Shown here: positions 33,274 through 44,999 of the stretch, one piece after another
How the letters are laid out: each line of letters begins with the position of its first letter
Numbering within the stretch: the stretch's first letter is position 1
Source: Posidonia oceanica
Lineage: Eukaryota > Streptophyta > Magnoliopsida > Alismatales > Posidoniaceae
Direction: 5' to 3'
Assembly: GCA_037176725.1 (NCBI GenBank)
Contig: JAZBRS010000044.1
Location: 7,936,001 to 8,000,000, forward strand
Length of the DNA: 64,000 nt
Made by a program: the position numbers and the translations under genes
Notes under the pieces: model-generated
Seen by the model: the letters and a program-made list of their open reading frames with translations, nothing else
Databases searched by the model: none
Told to the model about the DNA's origin: nothing

Positions 33274-34235
33274 CTTGATAAAGCATCATCCTTTCGCAAA
33301 TTCTCAATAATATTAGCCAAAAGACAGCATGCATCTGCTCCAGTTGCCAAAGAACCCACAACCCCCTCAATAGATCTCATCTCCTCGTGAAACTCCGGGT
33401 TCATCACCAAATAACCGAAATGCTGATCCAACACCAACCCCAACCCCACCACCACATTCTCCAGCGATGGCACGCTCTCACACGCCACCAACCCCAGCTT
33501 CTTCGACGCCGCAGCACACGGCACCAGCCTCATAACCTCCTCACCACCAAGCCCCTCCACTGCTGACACCATGGCCAGCCCCTCCAGATCCCCTATACCA
33601 AACAGATAATGCAAGCAACATTCCGACGCAGTAAACCCATCGTACGCCGTCATCAACATGATCGCGGCCTCCCTCCACAAATTCGCCTTCTTCTTCGGCA
33701 CGCCGTCCTCCACCGCCTTCTCGATCGCGAAAAGGCCCTGCCTTTCGCACTCCTTCCTCACCTCCACCATTTCATCATAACTCTCCTTCGTCAGGGTCAG
33801 AAAGTACCCAAGTATCGCGCCGACATCTGAGGCCCGGGGCTCGGTCAGGCGTTTCAGGTAGACCAATATCAGACCTATCTGCTTCTTCCCCGCCAGCTTC
33901 ATGATCAAATCCCCCCCGCCGATGGCGAAGAACCCAGTCTCGATCATGGTCTCCAGCATCTCCCACAGCTCGACCTCAACGCAGGCGTCGGCCACGAGGC
34001 GCACAACGTGGGTTCTGGCGAAAGGAGAGAGCTTGGAGACACTGAAAGAGGAGTTGAGGAATGTCCAAACCGCGTCTTTGGTTGTGGACCTGGGGTTCCT
34101 CATCATGTTGGTCAGCTTCTTCATGGACCTTTCGAGGGAGTGGGTTGCATCCACGTTCGACGCCGGGGTCTGCCATCCTGTGAGGCGACGGAGGGGAGAT
34201 GGATCGTCGTCGGGATTGAGTTCTTGGGGTTTAAG
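33274..34235 (-). pseudogene. Unknown conserved-looking plant protein, main part of exon 1 (split by hAT)
   Basis: The open frame reads LKPQELNPDDDPSPLRRLTG at its start (34235 downward), then SLERSMKKLTNMMRNPRSTT, and runs for about 317 codons, mostly Leu/Ala/Val-rich helices without signal peptide or membrane segments. It ends at a good splice donor (TCAAG|GTAAAC) at 33273, so at least one more exon follows leftward. The frame has no ATG of its own near its start: the true start lies across the hAT at 37478. GC content is high compared with its surroundings, as in many first exons of plant genes. I do not recognise the family; an ARM/HEAT-like helical protein is possible. It has no internal stop, so it was probably split recently, or the hAT is tolerated. 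Confidence 0.7.
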
Positions 34236-34587
34236 TAGAATTGTAATTCAGGCCAGACCGGTTCGGTCCGCCTGGTCCGGTCCGGGTCGGGTCCATTTGG
34301 AAAATTGTCTAGTCTGATTCGGTCCATGATTCACAATTAGATCGTATATTGGTCTATTTGGTCTATTTTTAAAAAAATATTAGAAAATTTTTATTATTAA
34401 ATATTTGATATATACATAAAAAAATTGAAAATTACATAAGATATTAAAAATTTTACATCTTTACACTTTTTTTACATCAATATTTACAAATTTACATTTA
34501 ATCATGTGTGGAGTACGTTTCGGTTCCCGTGTCCGTTGAAGTTGATGCCGTGTTATCGTTTTTTGATTCAATGTTTAAGCTCAGTCC

Positions 34588-36350
34588 TTAAAGATAATCA
34601 ACCGCATCGTACCAATCTTTCAAACACACGGAGGCTTCTACAGACTTTTCTGATAATCTACATCTTTTATCACTTAAAACTCTTTTACCTGTAGAAAATA
34701 CAGACTCCGACGTCACAGTAGACGTCGGAATTGTTAGTAAATCTTTAGCCATTCTGAAAACTATAGGAAACCTAATTGCGGTATTAGACCACCACTTTAA
34801 TATATCTAAGTTATCCATTTCTGATTCACTAAAAGCAAATTCACATTCTAAATAATTTTCTAATTTATTATTTGTTAATGATTTTACATATTTTTCTTAT
34901 TTAATTTACTCCAAAATGAACTACCAGTATTACTACTACTAGTATGTGTTTCTACAATACTAGATCTTTGACCACTAGAACTATCTTCACGATAATTTTT
35001 AACATATTCTTCAAATAATGCATATAAAGTAGCATTAATTTTACTATTAAGTTACTTTTATTCGATTTACTAAAAATATTATCTATGAGTATTATACAAT
35101 TAACAAATCTATGCCTAATATCCATAATTAATGCTAAACATGCTCACATTGCTATTTATATTTATGTTGCATTACTTGAATACTGTTTAAAAAAGATGGC
35201 ATTGTTCTATATTACTGAAAATTATTTGTAATATTAAATAAATTAATTAAAACTAAATTACTAGTAGGATAATATTGACCAGATAATTGTTTAGTAGCAT
35301 TATAAAAAGGTTTTAAACAATTATGAATTATGGTAGAATTTTACTGATTTTCATCATTTAACATATAATTAGATTTTGCATTATAAAATGTTGTAATTAA
35401 GTTGTTATGATGTAAAGTTGAACTTAACATATCATAAGTTGAGTTTCATCTATGTTAAACATCTAATTTAAATTTTCTAGGTTTTAAACCATCTTCTGCA
35501 CATAAATGTCTAAATTCTTGATATCTTTTAGGTGATGTTTGAATAAATAAAATAGCTGATCTTATATTTTCTATATAAGGTCTAATGCAATCTATACCAT
35601 CTTGTATAATTAAATTTAAAATGTGACAATAACACCTACAATGAAATATTTCACCATTTAATATTAGTTTTATATTTCTTTTTAATATATCTATGGCAAC
35701 ATTATTATTAGAAGCATTATCAAAATATACTGTATTAATTTTATAATATAAGTGAAATTCTTTAGTAATATATTCTAACATATTAGCTATAGTTTTACCA
35801 GTATGTGGATGATCAAATACTCTAAAAGTTATTAATCTTTTTTGTAAATTCCATTCTACGTCTATCTAATGTGCAGTTAAACATAAATATGGAAAATTAT
35901 TAGGGTCTGTCCAAACATCACAAGTTAACAATACTTTACATAATAAACTAAAAAATATTATCATTGTATTTTGTTTATCCTTTTAAATGTTTTATAAATA
36001 ATATTTTTTGTAGTGTTTCTAGAATGACTTTTAAATTGTGGATTAAGACAATCTTGTACACAATATTCAAATTTTTTATTTTCTGAAAAGGAAAATGGTT
36101 GTTCATCTTGTACTATAAATTTTGTTAAACGTTCTTTTATTTCTTCTGCATTATATTTCCAATTTACTAAACTACTTAAACCTACGTGTAATTTAGATTG
36201 TCTCAAATCTATGTTTTCTTCATTATTATGTACAACTATATATTTTTGTAAATGACTAGCTAAGTGACTTACATCCCTACTCCTAGGACAAGTGTATCCC
36301 GTATCACAATAATTATAATAGCATCTACTTTCATCTGTAGAGTCTAAGAT
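34588..36350 (-). pseudogene. hAT transposase, broken
   Basis: Minus-strand pieces in order: a BED-type zinc finger (CYYNYCDTGYTC...HLASHLQKY, about 36330-36250), a linker (36206-35961), a core with VYFDNASNNNVA and CHILNLIIQDG (35781-35455), and the hAT C-terminal dimerisation region (34818-34588) with LDILKWWSNTAIRFP, SESVFSTGKRVL and LKDWYDA. Stops and frameshifts separate them. BED finger plus hAT dimerisation domain define the superfamily. Confidence 0.85.
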
Positions 36351-36574
36351 AACTTATTCCCAAACCCATGAACTCTGTTTCCTAGGTTTTTTTTTTGTTA
36401 GTGGATTGCGTAGGGGTGTATTGAGGTTGAGGCTGGTCTGACTCCTGAGTTGGGATATAATCATGGCTTCCTATGTTTTCCATTATAAATATGTAAAGTA
36501 TGAAAAAACAGATGAAAATTACCAGTAGAGAATATAAGAGTAAAGAAAAATAGATGTAATGTATGAAACCCTTA

Positions 36575-36869
36575 GGGCCTGTTTGGTTGAGATTATGGGA
36601 GAGGTGATAGTGGAATAATCGAGATAATGTACAATAGTTGAACTAAACAGACTATGACATAACTGATTTTACACGTTAGTTGAGACAAAACTGATTATAC
36701 TTTATACTTTATTTGAGAATCCAATATTAGATAGATTATGGAAAAATCTATCTTTTACACCAAATAGATTTTACATCCATAATCTTATAACTATTCTACC
36801 TCGACTTACGTGTGCATTATCTTGATTATTCCACTATCTACTCTCTCAAAATTTCAACCAAACGGACCC
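36575..36869. mobile_element. Tourist-like MITE (PIF/Harbinger) nested in the hAT
   Basis: Its ends are GGGCCTGTTTGGTTGAGATT (left) and, on the minus strand, GGGTCCGTTTGGTTGAAATT (right). The inverted repeat extends about 55 bp. It is flanked by TTA at 36572-36574 and 36870-36872, the 3-bp target duplication of PIF/Harbinger elements. It is 295 bp long with no coding capacity. Confidence 0.9.
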
Positions 36870-37374
36870 TTAACCTAAAAGTCCCAAAACCCAAAAAAGG
36901 AGGAATTAGGAGTAGAGAAATTGAAGGGATTAGAAGTAGAGAATTTTTGTAGCTCAGCAGAGTAGCAGAGAACAGTAGAGTAGATCAGTAGAGTAGCAGA
37001 AAGAGACGGGAGATCGGAGTCTGGAGCGTGGGAGAATTGGCTACTTGGGAGAATTACGAGAGTGAGAGAATTGTGAGTGTTGTAGTAAGAGAGAAGAGTG
37101 AGTTGTGTGAAAATATAAAGAGGTATGGTAGGGTATTTATAGGAAAATGATGAAGAGAAAGAAAAAAAAAGATTTTAGCCGTTGGCTTTTTTTCATTTTT
37201 TGCAGCCTGGCTCGCACCCTCTACAGTGGGCCCATTGGGCCTACTCAGTGGGCTCAGCCCGGCTTGGGCCCGTTGTGGGCTTGGATTGGCCCGGCCCACG
37301 GATTGCACGGGCCAGGTTGTTTTACAGGCCAAGTTGGACGGTCCAGGGTCGATCCGGTCCGAATTACATGTCTA

Positions 37375-37478
37375 GGTTTGAACTTGGAGAAGATGTTGGC
37401 TAAGTTAAGGAGAAGGGGTTGGGACTTGTGGGTGGTGGTGGGATCGGTGGCTGTGATGATGGTGTCGAGGAGAGTCAT
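37375..37478 (-). pseudogene. Unknown plant gene, 5' end of exon 1 (start codon side of the hAT)
   Basis: On the minus strand ATG at 37478 opens MTLLDTIITATDPTTTHKSQ and continues to KFKP at the hAT border. An in-frame TAG lies upstream near 37575, and this is the first ATG after it. Removing the hAT and one 8-bp duplication joins KFKP directly to QELNPDDD in the same frame, giving a 352-codon first exon ending in phase 2. The start lies about 310 bp from the WEE1 start on the other strand. Confidence 0.65.
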
Positions 37479-37786
37479 CGGTGTTGACGAATTAGGGTTT
37501 AGGATTTTAGGAGTTCTGTTGGCCAAGTCGAGGAGAAGGGAGGACGAGAGATTTCTTGAATTATAAAACGGATCCTATTCGAGTCGGATCTGTAACGATC
37601 CTCAGCTAGTGGACGGAATCCAATCCTGTCAGTCTTCGTTCTCCCGCCACTTCTCACCCCACAACTCCCATTTCAAAACACCCTCAAATCCACTCCTCCC
37701 CCATTATTAAACCAAAAAACAAAAATCCCACCTTTGTCCTCTCCACCTTTCAGCTCCCACCTTTTCCCCCGTCGCAGATCGAGACC
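37479..37786. promoter_or_regulatory. Shared divergent promoter region between the unknown gene and WEE1
   Basis: The two start codons are 308 bp apart and divergent. The segment has an A/T-rich TTATAAAAC near 37562 and, close to WEE1, a C/T-rich stretch typical of plant leaders. No specific operator-like site (for example an E2F site) is obvious to me. Confidence 0.5.
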
Positions 37787-40700
37787 ATGAAAGGGACGCG
37801 CTCCGCGAAGAAGAGCCGCACCACCAACTCCGCGGTCAAGCGAAGGCTGGCGGCGGCGGCATCCCCGGCGACGAGTCTGACGGTCAAGCTCGACAGCATC
37901 TCGCTGTTCCGCCACCAGGAGGAGGAGGAGGAGGAGGAGGAGACCAGGTTCGAGAAGCTTCTGGAGGATGCGGAGGTTGATGGTGATGGAGGTGGCTGTG
38001 AAGGGGAGGAGCAGGAGATGTGCATACTCAGCCAAGACTTCTTCTGGTAGGATTCAGTGGTAGTGTGCTATTGTTTTAGTTTTGGATTTGGCGAAAAATG
38101 GGAGCTTTTTTGAAAATTTTCTCTCTTGTAGGTCATTGTATTAGCTTGTGGTTGCCTGATAATGGGATCGAACGAGTAAATTAGGGGTCTTTTCTATGTA
38201 TCTAGAGTTTAGTTGATTTCTGAAGAATCTGGAAGGAGAAATGTGGAGGTTATGGTGGAGGGAGTGGGGATATTGATGTTGCGTTGATGGAAGGAGAGGA
38301 GGGAAATGTGGTGATGATGATTGGGGAGATTCTGGAGAGGAGGAAGGTGTGCTCCCAAATGTGATGTTGGATGCCGTGGATATGATGATGATTTTGGGGT
38401 ATTGGAGTGGGAGGAGCTGGAAGGGAGGATTTTTTTTTTTTGAGCGGTGGAAGGAAGGGAGGATTAGTACTAACTTAGCTGATATTATCATGCAACGTTC
38501 TTCAGGAGGGGATCCGTGGCAACAAAGGCCAGCATATTAGACATGTTGCTTTTAGGAATTTAAAGCATGATAAAATCTGAGCTTTTGGTTTTAGGAAGAA
38601 AGGTGAAATCAGTTGTTAAGGAAATAAGTAAGCTGGGAAATTTGGGTCAGGACATTCCTGATGTTTAAATAGAGTGTCTACGTATATAATATAATTTTTC
38701 TGATGCATGTTGAATTCTTTGTAGCACCCCAGATTACATCACACCAGATGCGCAGCATTTCTCCAATAACTTTGAGTTCAATAAGGTGAGAAAAGGAGAA
38801 CACATGTGATAGTCAAAGTGAAATGCAGCACTTTCTTGAAATGTTCCATTATCCTTCGCTGCTATTCCTAATTTTTGGGTATGCTTTGTAGGAAAATTTT
38901 CCTTGCCCCAAATCACCGATAAAGACAACTAAAGTGAGAAACAAAAGGCACAAGCAAGGTAAGAATGACCAATATCCTGTCTAGGTACACATTTTTTTAG
39001 ATATACTGGGCATTCACATTCAGCTTCGTTTCGAATAAGACATGGGTGTTTAAAGGTCTCTTCTTTTAGGTTCTGTTTTATCAGTAGGATACATGTCTAC
39101 AACTTACTCTACTATACAAGAGTTATGGACTTTTAATTGACATGCTGCAGATAAACAGACTCACTGAATGAAGACATGAAATTCTTGGCTTCAATTTAGG
39201 TTCATTTTTGTTAAATAACATGCTTTTTCCTCACTTAAAGAGACACACAATAAATTGCTGTTCTCTCAGCTGCCTTGCTTAACTGAAGCTCAGAACTTAA
39301 ATATCTGCAGATGTGATTTCTTACTGCTCACTTTTAACATTTATGTCAACTGAGGACTATGATAATTGGGCCACCAATCCTTACTACAAACTACTGTACA
39401 GTGGAATGATAAGTACTATCTTGGGGTCCTGATATTTGATATCAAATTATCATCTTATGCCAAACCAAAATGTTGCCTTGATTAATTATTGAAACTGAAA
39501 AGGCATTTTACTTGTAAAAATGGTGCCTTGTTATATCATTTATTCATGTCTTTTAGTAACAATTTGGGTCTGGCAGCCTGAGAGTGGAAGAACGGTAGAT
39601 GGTCAGTTTTGTGTTTACCTTATCTTTGTATACGCATATTGTAAAAGAAAAGTTTGTTTAGTAAATTCCTGATTCAGAGAACATCTAATGGTTCATTGTC
39701 GACTGACACAAGATGCAGTTCCTTTTATTCCAGTGGACTTAAATGTTTTATTCTTCCTTGATACAATTTGATTAACATTTAAGCATGCATCTCTCCTTCT
39801 CTACGTTAATCCAGTTTTATCTGCTAACCTTGTCACAAGAGGAGTGTTTAGGGTTTAGACATTATAAATTCATGAATAGAAGTCAAGGGATGGCTCGCTC
39901 TTTTGTATGAGACGCTTTAATTTGTTTCTAGGTTCTCTTACAAGTTTGGTGGTAAAATATTTGCACAAGATTTTGATGACAAGTAAAGCAAGGTCATTCA
40001 ATATGCATAGCTTTTCATTGCTGATGACCTATGGTCCATCTCGTCTAAGGACTGACAGTGCCTGTTTTTTTTACTCTTACATGCTCATTCACTGCTTACT
40101 TTGGGCTCTAGTTTTCTCTTCTTATTTTGGGTTTCATCATAATCCTTTCAAGACAGGTGGTTTCCCGGCTGATTCAACCTGCACCAGCTTGCCATGTGAA
40201 CAACAAATGGCAGAACCAAAAGTATTTCCCTCAGAATTTGAGAAGTTCGAGCCAGCACAACCTCCTTCTACAGTATCACAGAAAAAACGGAATTATGTAT
40301 CACAATCTGCGGTAGCATTGCGCTGTCGTGTTATGCCTCCTCCATGTATTAGAAATCCTTTTTCAGAAGAATCTGAGCTGATGGATCTAGCTCTTTTTTG
40401 TGACAGAAAGTCGAAATTCATAGGTAACCCTGTTCTTCTATTTTTTTAAGGCCAGTGCTTTTCTTGATAATAATAAAATTCTCTTTCTTCAACTCATACA
40501 TGAAACCTTTTCTGAATGTACATCTAGTTTTGTTTTTCCTTCCTTTCTCATACATCTATTAAGTTCCTACATTGGAGGAAGTGAACAGTTTTTTTATACG
40601 TATAAATTGTTGATATTAGGCTGCAATGGCCATAGCGATGCAACAACACAACTAGTGACCATTAAAATAATTTAGAAGTCTCAGCAAAAGAGAGCTAGAT

Positions 40701-43700
40701 ATTATGACTTTCTTTATAGATCACCTAAGAAATTAGGGAAGTATAATTTGTCAATTGTCATATCAGTTTATAACACTGATTTCCAAAGATTGAAAAGTTT
40801 GATTGTATCTAATATCGATGTTTCATGAAAAAAGGATCAGGATTATCACACCCAATTGTTGGTGGAGATGGTCTATCGCGATATCATACAGACTTTCATG
40901 AGATTGAGGTTTGTTGTTAGATTCCTGAAATATGGGCTGTATACTAGTCATCCAATGCTAACTACTTTTTCTCTCCAGCAAATAGGCTCTGGGAGCTTTA
41001 GTCGTGTTTTTAAAGCTTTAAGGAGAATTGATGGCTGTATGTATGCTGTGAAACATAGCATTCGGCAACTACATGATGATACAGAGAGGTACCTTTTTTC
41101 CAATTACCATTTTATGTTTCTGTAATTGCATACCCCAGAAAGAGGCTCCAATCAATATTTACTGGGAAGGGTCCACGTATATACAGTCTTACCCCTGTAT
41201 GCGGAGCAAACCGATTCTGTGATGTGAACCCATGGCCTCTAGGTTACAATGGTGCAACCTACTGTTGTGCAAGGGGTCACCCTCAATTACCATTTTAAGT
41301 ATCTTGTTTCAGAAATTTCAACTTGTTATTTTTGCAGGAGACATGCGTTAATGGAAGTTCAAGCTCTTGCAGCTTTAGGTTGCCTATTTATGCTTCAAAC
41401 CTCCTTTTTTCTGCTTAAAAAGAACAAGTTCACGTCTTTTATTGTTGATATTTACCTACAGTAACTTCTTGGATGCAGGATATCATGAAAATATTGTGGG
41501 CTACCATACCTCTTGGTTTGAAGATGAAAAGCTTTATATCCAAATGGAGTTATGTGATCATAGCCTATCAGTAAACAAATTTCAAGTCATTTCAAGGGAG
41601 AAAATACTTGAAGCTCTTTATCAGGTTAATTACTTTGCTTTTCTTTGCTTGTTGTAGCCATTGGCGATACCCAGTTCGTAAGAGACTTTGAATTGGCAAT
41701 TTTCCATATTTTCCCCCTTTCCATTCTGTTACTTTTTCCAATATTTAATGGCTTATGGCTTATACTCAAATAAACTGCAAACCTGATCAGAGGGTATTGC
41801 TTGAAATCAGTTGTGGACTTGTGATGACCTTACCATTTACAGTAGAAGTCAGTCTCTTGACTTCAACTTGTTAATAAATATCTTCGAAGTCAGTTTCTTC
41901 GTTACTTTCCTAGTTTTTAAGATTCTGTGGACATCAGCATCCCTCTAGAAAGATCTTCCTACCATTCAAAATAAGTGTCATTTGTCGTCTTCAAGATGAC
42001 TTGATCATTTGAGCTTTGACAGCTGTCTGTAATGTGCTCATGTTGATCTCATTTGGTTTGAATGACAACTATTAAATGATGCATACTTACTTGGTCATGA
42101 GAAAAAGTGATTATTTCTATTCCTTAGATGAAGTTTAAATATAAAACCCCTTCAACTATTGCTGCTGTATGTATGTTTGAGCTTTCACAAATTTTAGTAC
42201 AAACTTCATTTTTTTAACCTTTTAATGAAAAGCTGTTGTAAGTTTTTACTTTCCAGGCAAGTAGAATCTAGTCCCATGTTTAGAGGGAACACCAACAATA
42301 AAAATTAGATGAAGCCTTTTTGGACACTTAACAAGTGTCTCACTAACTTTCTGGTTTGTGCTGGGCTATTAAAAATTATATCATGTGATTCTACTTGTTC
42401 TTGTTAACATTATGTCCAAAAGTAAATTCTTCTTGCTGCTGGAAATCAACAATGACATTAGATGGTTTCTTAGTGCTATGTTAAGTTGATTCATTTCATT
42501 AAGATAAATAATAAAGGCAGTGATGCAAAAGCTACCAACTGCACAAATATAGAAACAAACACTTGTATATCTATTTACAACTTATGGTAAATTTTCCAAA
42601 AACTCCCTGACAATGTAATTGGATGTTTAACACTGTCTATGGACGGAACATATTCCTTCTACTCCCTAAGAGCAAGGTTCTTAATAACATCATTATGTAG
42701 TAAAAATCCACTACATATAACATCATACTTGCTCTATACATAGATGGCATTGATTCGGAAGCACTCAAAAAATTCCTGGCATAACTAGAGCATGGTACAT
42801 GTGAACTTTATGGTTTGTCTGATTTGAAGTTAGTACTCAAGAAAATGAAATGTGAATCCAATCTGTGTTCAACTTTTTTCTTTTGTCCTTCAAATTATCT
42901 TACGTGTCTAACATGTAAAATTTGATTGTTTTGACTAAGATGTGTACAGATAGCCAAAGCATTGCAATTCATCCACAAGCATGGTGTAGCTCACCTGGAT
43001 GTGAAACCTGAAAATATTTATGTCAAAAATAGTGTATACAAGCTTGGTGATTTTGGTTTTGCAACCCGTATCAATCGGGAATTACCTATTGAAGAGGGAG
43101 ATTCACGGTACATGCCCCTTGAAATCCTGAATGAAAACTATGATCACCTTGACAAGGTTGATATCTTCTCTTTGGGTGCTGCTACATACGAGCTTGCTAA
43201 AGGGTCACCACTGCCTGAATCAGGCCCTCAATTTTCAAATCTTAGAGATGGAAAAATATCTTTGCTTCCTGGTTATTCTGTGCAATTCCAAAACTTACTT
43301 AAGGTGAAGCTCTCTTCATCTCTACCGCTAAAAAATATATTTTCATCTCTGAAAGCTTACATGTCTGCTATTCAACTTAAAATATTGAATACTTTTACAT
43401 TGTTTTTGTCCAGTATAAACAAAAACTGTTCATCAAGATATTGATCAAATCAACATTAGTAATAGGAGGGGTATTGGTTATTTATTTTCTATCCCCCAAT
43501 ATGAAGGTCAAATGAAAATCTAGTCTGTAGATTTATTTACTATACGATAGAGCAATGTATGGTGGTGTGAGAATTGAAGCTGGTGGGATGTGATACTAAA
43601 ATCTTGGGGTTAATAGACAGTGAATGGAATTTTCCCTCTCCTGTCAACATATTTTGCTAATGTTTTTGTTACATTTGGATAAACAGGCTTATTCTTACAT

Positions 43701-43820
43701 TTCTGTTAATTATATTTTCAGGCTATGATGGACCCTAACCCTGTAAGAAGGCCATCTGCCAAAGAAGTGGTAGAAAATCCCCTCTTTGATAAAGTTCGTC
43801 GAACTGCCACATCCAGATAA
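37787..43820 (+). CDS. WEE1: WEE1 protein kinase (cell-cycle inhibitor), 10 exons, 490 aa
   Basis: WEE1 phosphorylates the Tyr in the glycine loop of cyclin-dependent kinases and holds the cell cycle; in plants it acts mainly in the DNA replication checkpoint, in the nucleus. Exons: 37787-38046, 38725-38785, 38892-38958, 40157-40423, 40841-40908, 40979-41088, 41338-41378, 41479-41624, 42950-43303, 43722-43820. All have GT-AG borders; the sum is 1473 nt, ending in TAA. The N-terminal region has the plant WEE1 signatures SQDFFCTPDYITPD, PCPKSPIK and YVSQSAVALRCRVMPPPC. In the kinase domain: the glycine loop IGSGSFSRVFK, Lys in YAVKHS, catalytic HLDVKPEN, DFGFAT, and EILNENYDHLDKVDIFSLG. The last exon has PVRRPSAKEVVENPLF. 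A run of eight Glu lies near residue 45-52. Everything needed looks present; the gene is probably functional. Confidence 0.95.
41115..41283 (-). mobile_element. SINE in WEE1 intron 6, with perfect 14-bp target duplication
   Basis: The minus strand reads GTTGCACCATTGTAACCTAGAGG, then CATGGGTTCACATC (B-box-like), then a body with GGGGTAAGACTG and GACCCTTCCC, wording seen in tRNA-derived plant SINEs. CAATTACCATTTTA occurs at 41101-41114 and 41284-41297. Because it lies in an intron it need not harm WEE1. Confidence 0.85.
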
Positions 43821-44999
43821 TCTCAATCTGGAGATACTACTTGACAAAGGGAAGCTCGGCCATTTTTGTATCTTCTAGTTTGCCTCTGTATCATCTCATT
43901 TCTTGCACTATATTATGATCTTCAATAGTGCATGTATTTTGTAAAGGAAATCTTGGGATATATGCAGGCGTATAAGTAAATATAAACGGGTAATCTTTCC
44001 ACTTAAGCTTGAAAGAATTTCGTTGATTCACTTCTGTTTCCCCTTATTTTAGCTACCACTTGAATTGCTTACTTGATGAATCTCTGTGCTGATTATTGTG
44101 TTACCAATTGGTGAGACCAGAATTAACGATGCTGGTTTGTGAGATTATGACCAGTCCATGATTAAGAAATTCTGATTATAGGAAGTCTCATATAACATAG
44201 TTTTTAAATTGAGAAGGGATATGCCTTCTTCCACCATAAGACTTGCAAGTTTTTAAATTCTGATTAGCAGGTGCTTTCTTCCACCATAAGACTTGCAAGT
44301 TCCAATCTTTCACTGCTATGCCTACGGGTTGCTATTGAAATGTTGGATGATGATATGCTATTTTCTGCTTCCTGTAAGCAGAAGATTTTGAATGTGAAGA
44401 CTTTCTAAACTAAGAGGGTCTTCATTAATTACCCTTCTTCCATCCGTTTATTTCTAGATTTGTGAAGCCTCTCAGATGACTGTGTTGTCTTCCAAGGTGC
44501 AATAGAAGGTTTCTCAGATGATTGTTCTTTCAAAAGTTGCAGCCTTTTCTTTGTATCACTGGTGATGAAGGAAATTGTCAACCAAGAGAGGGCATTTGCT
44601 ATTGAAGCTCAATGTATTGGGGTAAAGAGCACAAATATCATTATCTTTATTTCAGTCTGGAATTTTTTTTGCTATAAAACTTACAAAGAATCCTAATTTT
44701 GTTAAAAAAATTCCTAATGCAAAAGGTGGAAGAGATAATATGATTACTATCCAATTTCTCTAGATGCCCTTCGGCATCTTTTTTTTTTTTTATATTTATT
44801 AAATCACAACAACCACAGGATGTTATGAATGGTCCTTATGAACGATGCAACCAATGGGTAGATTTTTTTTCCCTCCCAAGATAAGAAAATGACAAATTGA
44901 CCATTATGCATTTCCATTCCCAGAACACCCCTCAGCACCTATTTACTCACCACAACCGACTGCAGTTCAAAAAAAAAATCTCACTGCCAAACGAACATA
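43821..44999. other. Intergenic WEE1 3' side and promoter side of the RimM-family gene
   Basis: A/T-rich. It contains a 50-bp tandem duplication (44226-44301, each copy starting TTCTTCCACCATAAGACTTG) and a poly-T tract at 44780. It ends in a C/A-rich leader before the next start codon. Nothing else recognised. Confidence 0.55.

Larger units (their letters stand above)
34236..37374 (-). mobile_element. hAT transposon inserted in exon 1 of the unknown gene
   Basis: Imperfect terminal inverted repeats are seen: the left end reads TAGAATTGTAATTCAGGCC, the right end (minus strand) TAGACATGTAATTCGGACC. The flanking 8-bp duplications are GGTTTAAG (34228-34235) and GGTTTGAA (37375-37382), 6 of 8 identical. 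Subterminal regions are rich in GGCCC/GGTCC words, as in many plant hATs. A broken transposase lies inside, and a MITE is nested at 36575-36869. Length is 3139 bp. Confidence 0.82.

Noticed and set aside
33609..34317. Plus-strand ORFs over the unknown gene
   Set aside because: Antisense shadows of a GC-rich minus-strand exon; the minus frame is long, has a consistent donor and connects to an upstream start.
37147..37566. Plus-strand ORF ending near the WEE1 promoter
   Set aside because: It crosses the hAT end and is antisense to the start of the disrupted host gene, whose frame rejoins across the hAT.
38141..38540. ORFs on both strands within the first WEE1 intron
   Set aside because: Lie between a good donor at 38046 and acceptor at 38724; the exon phases match without them.
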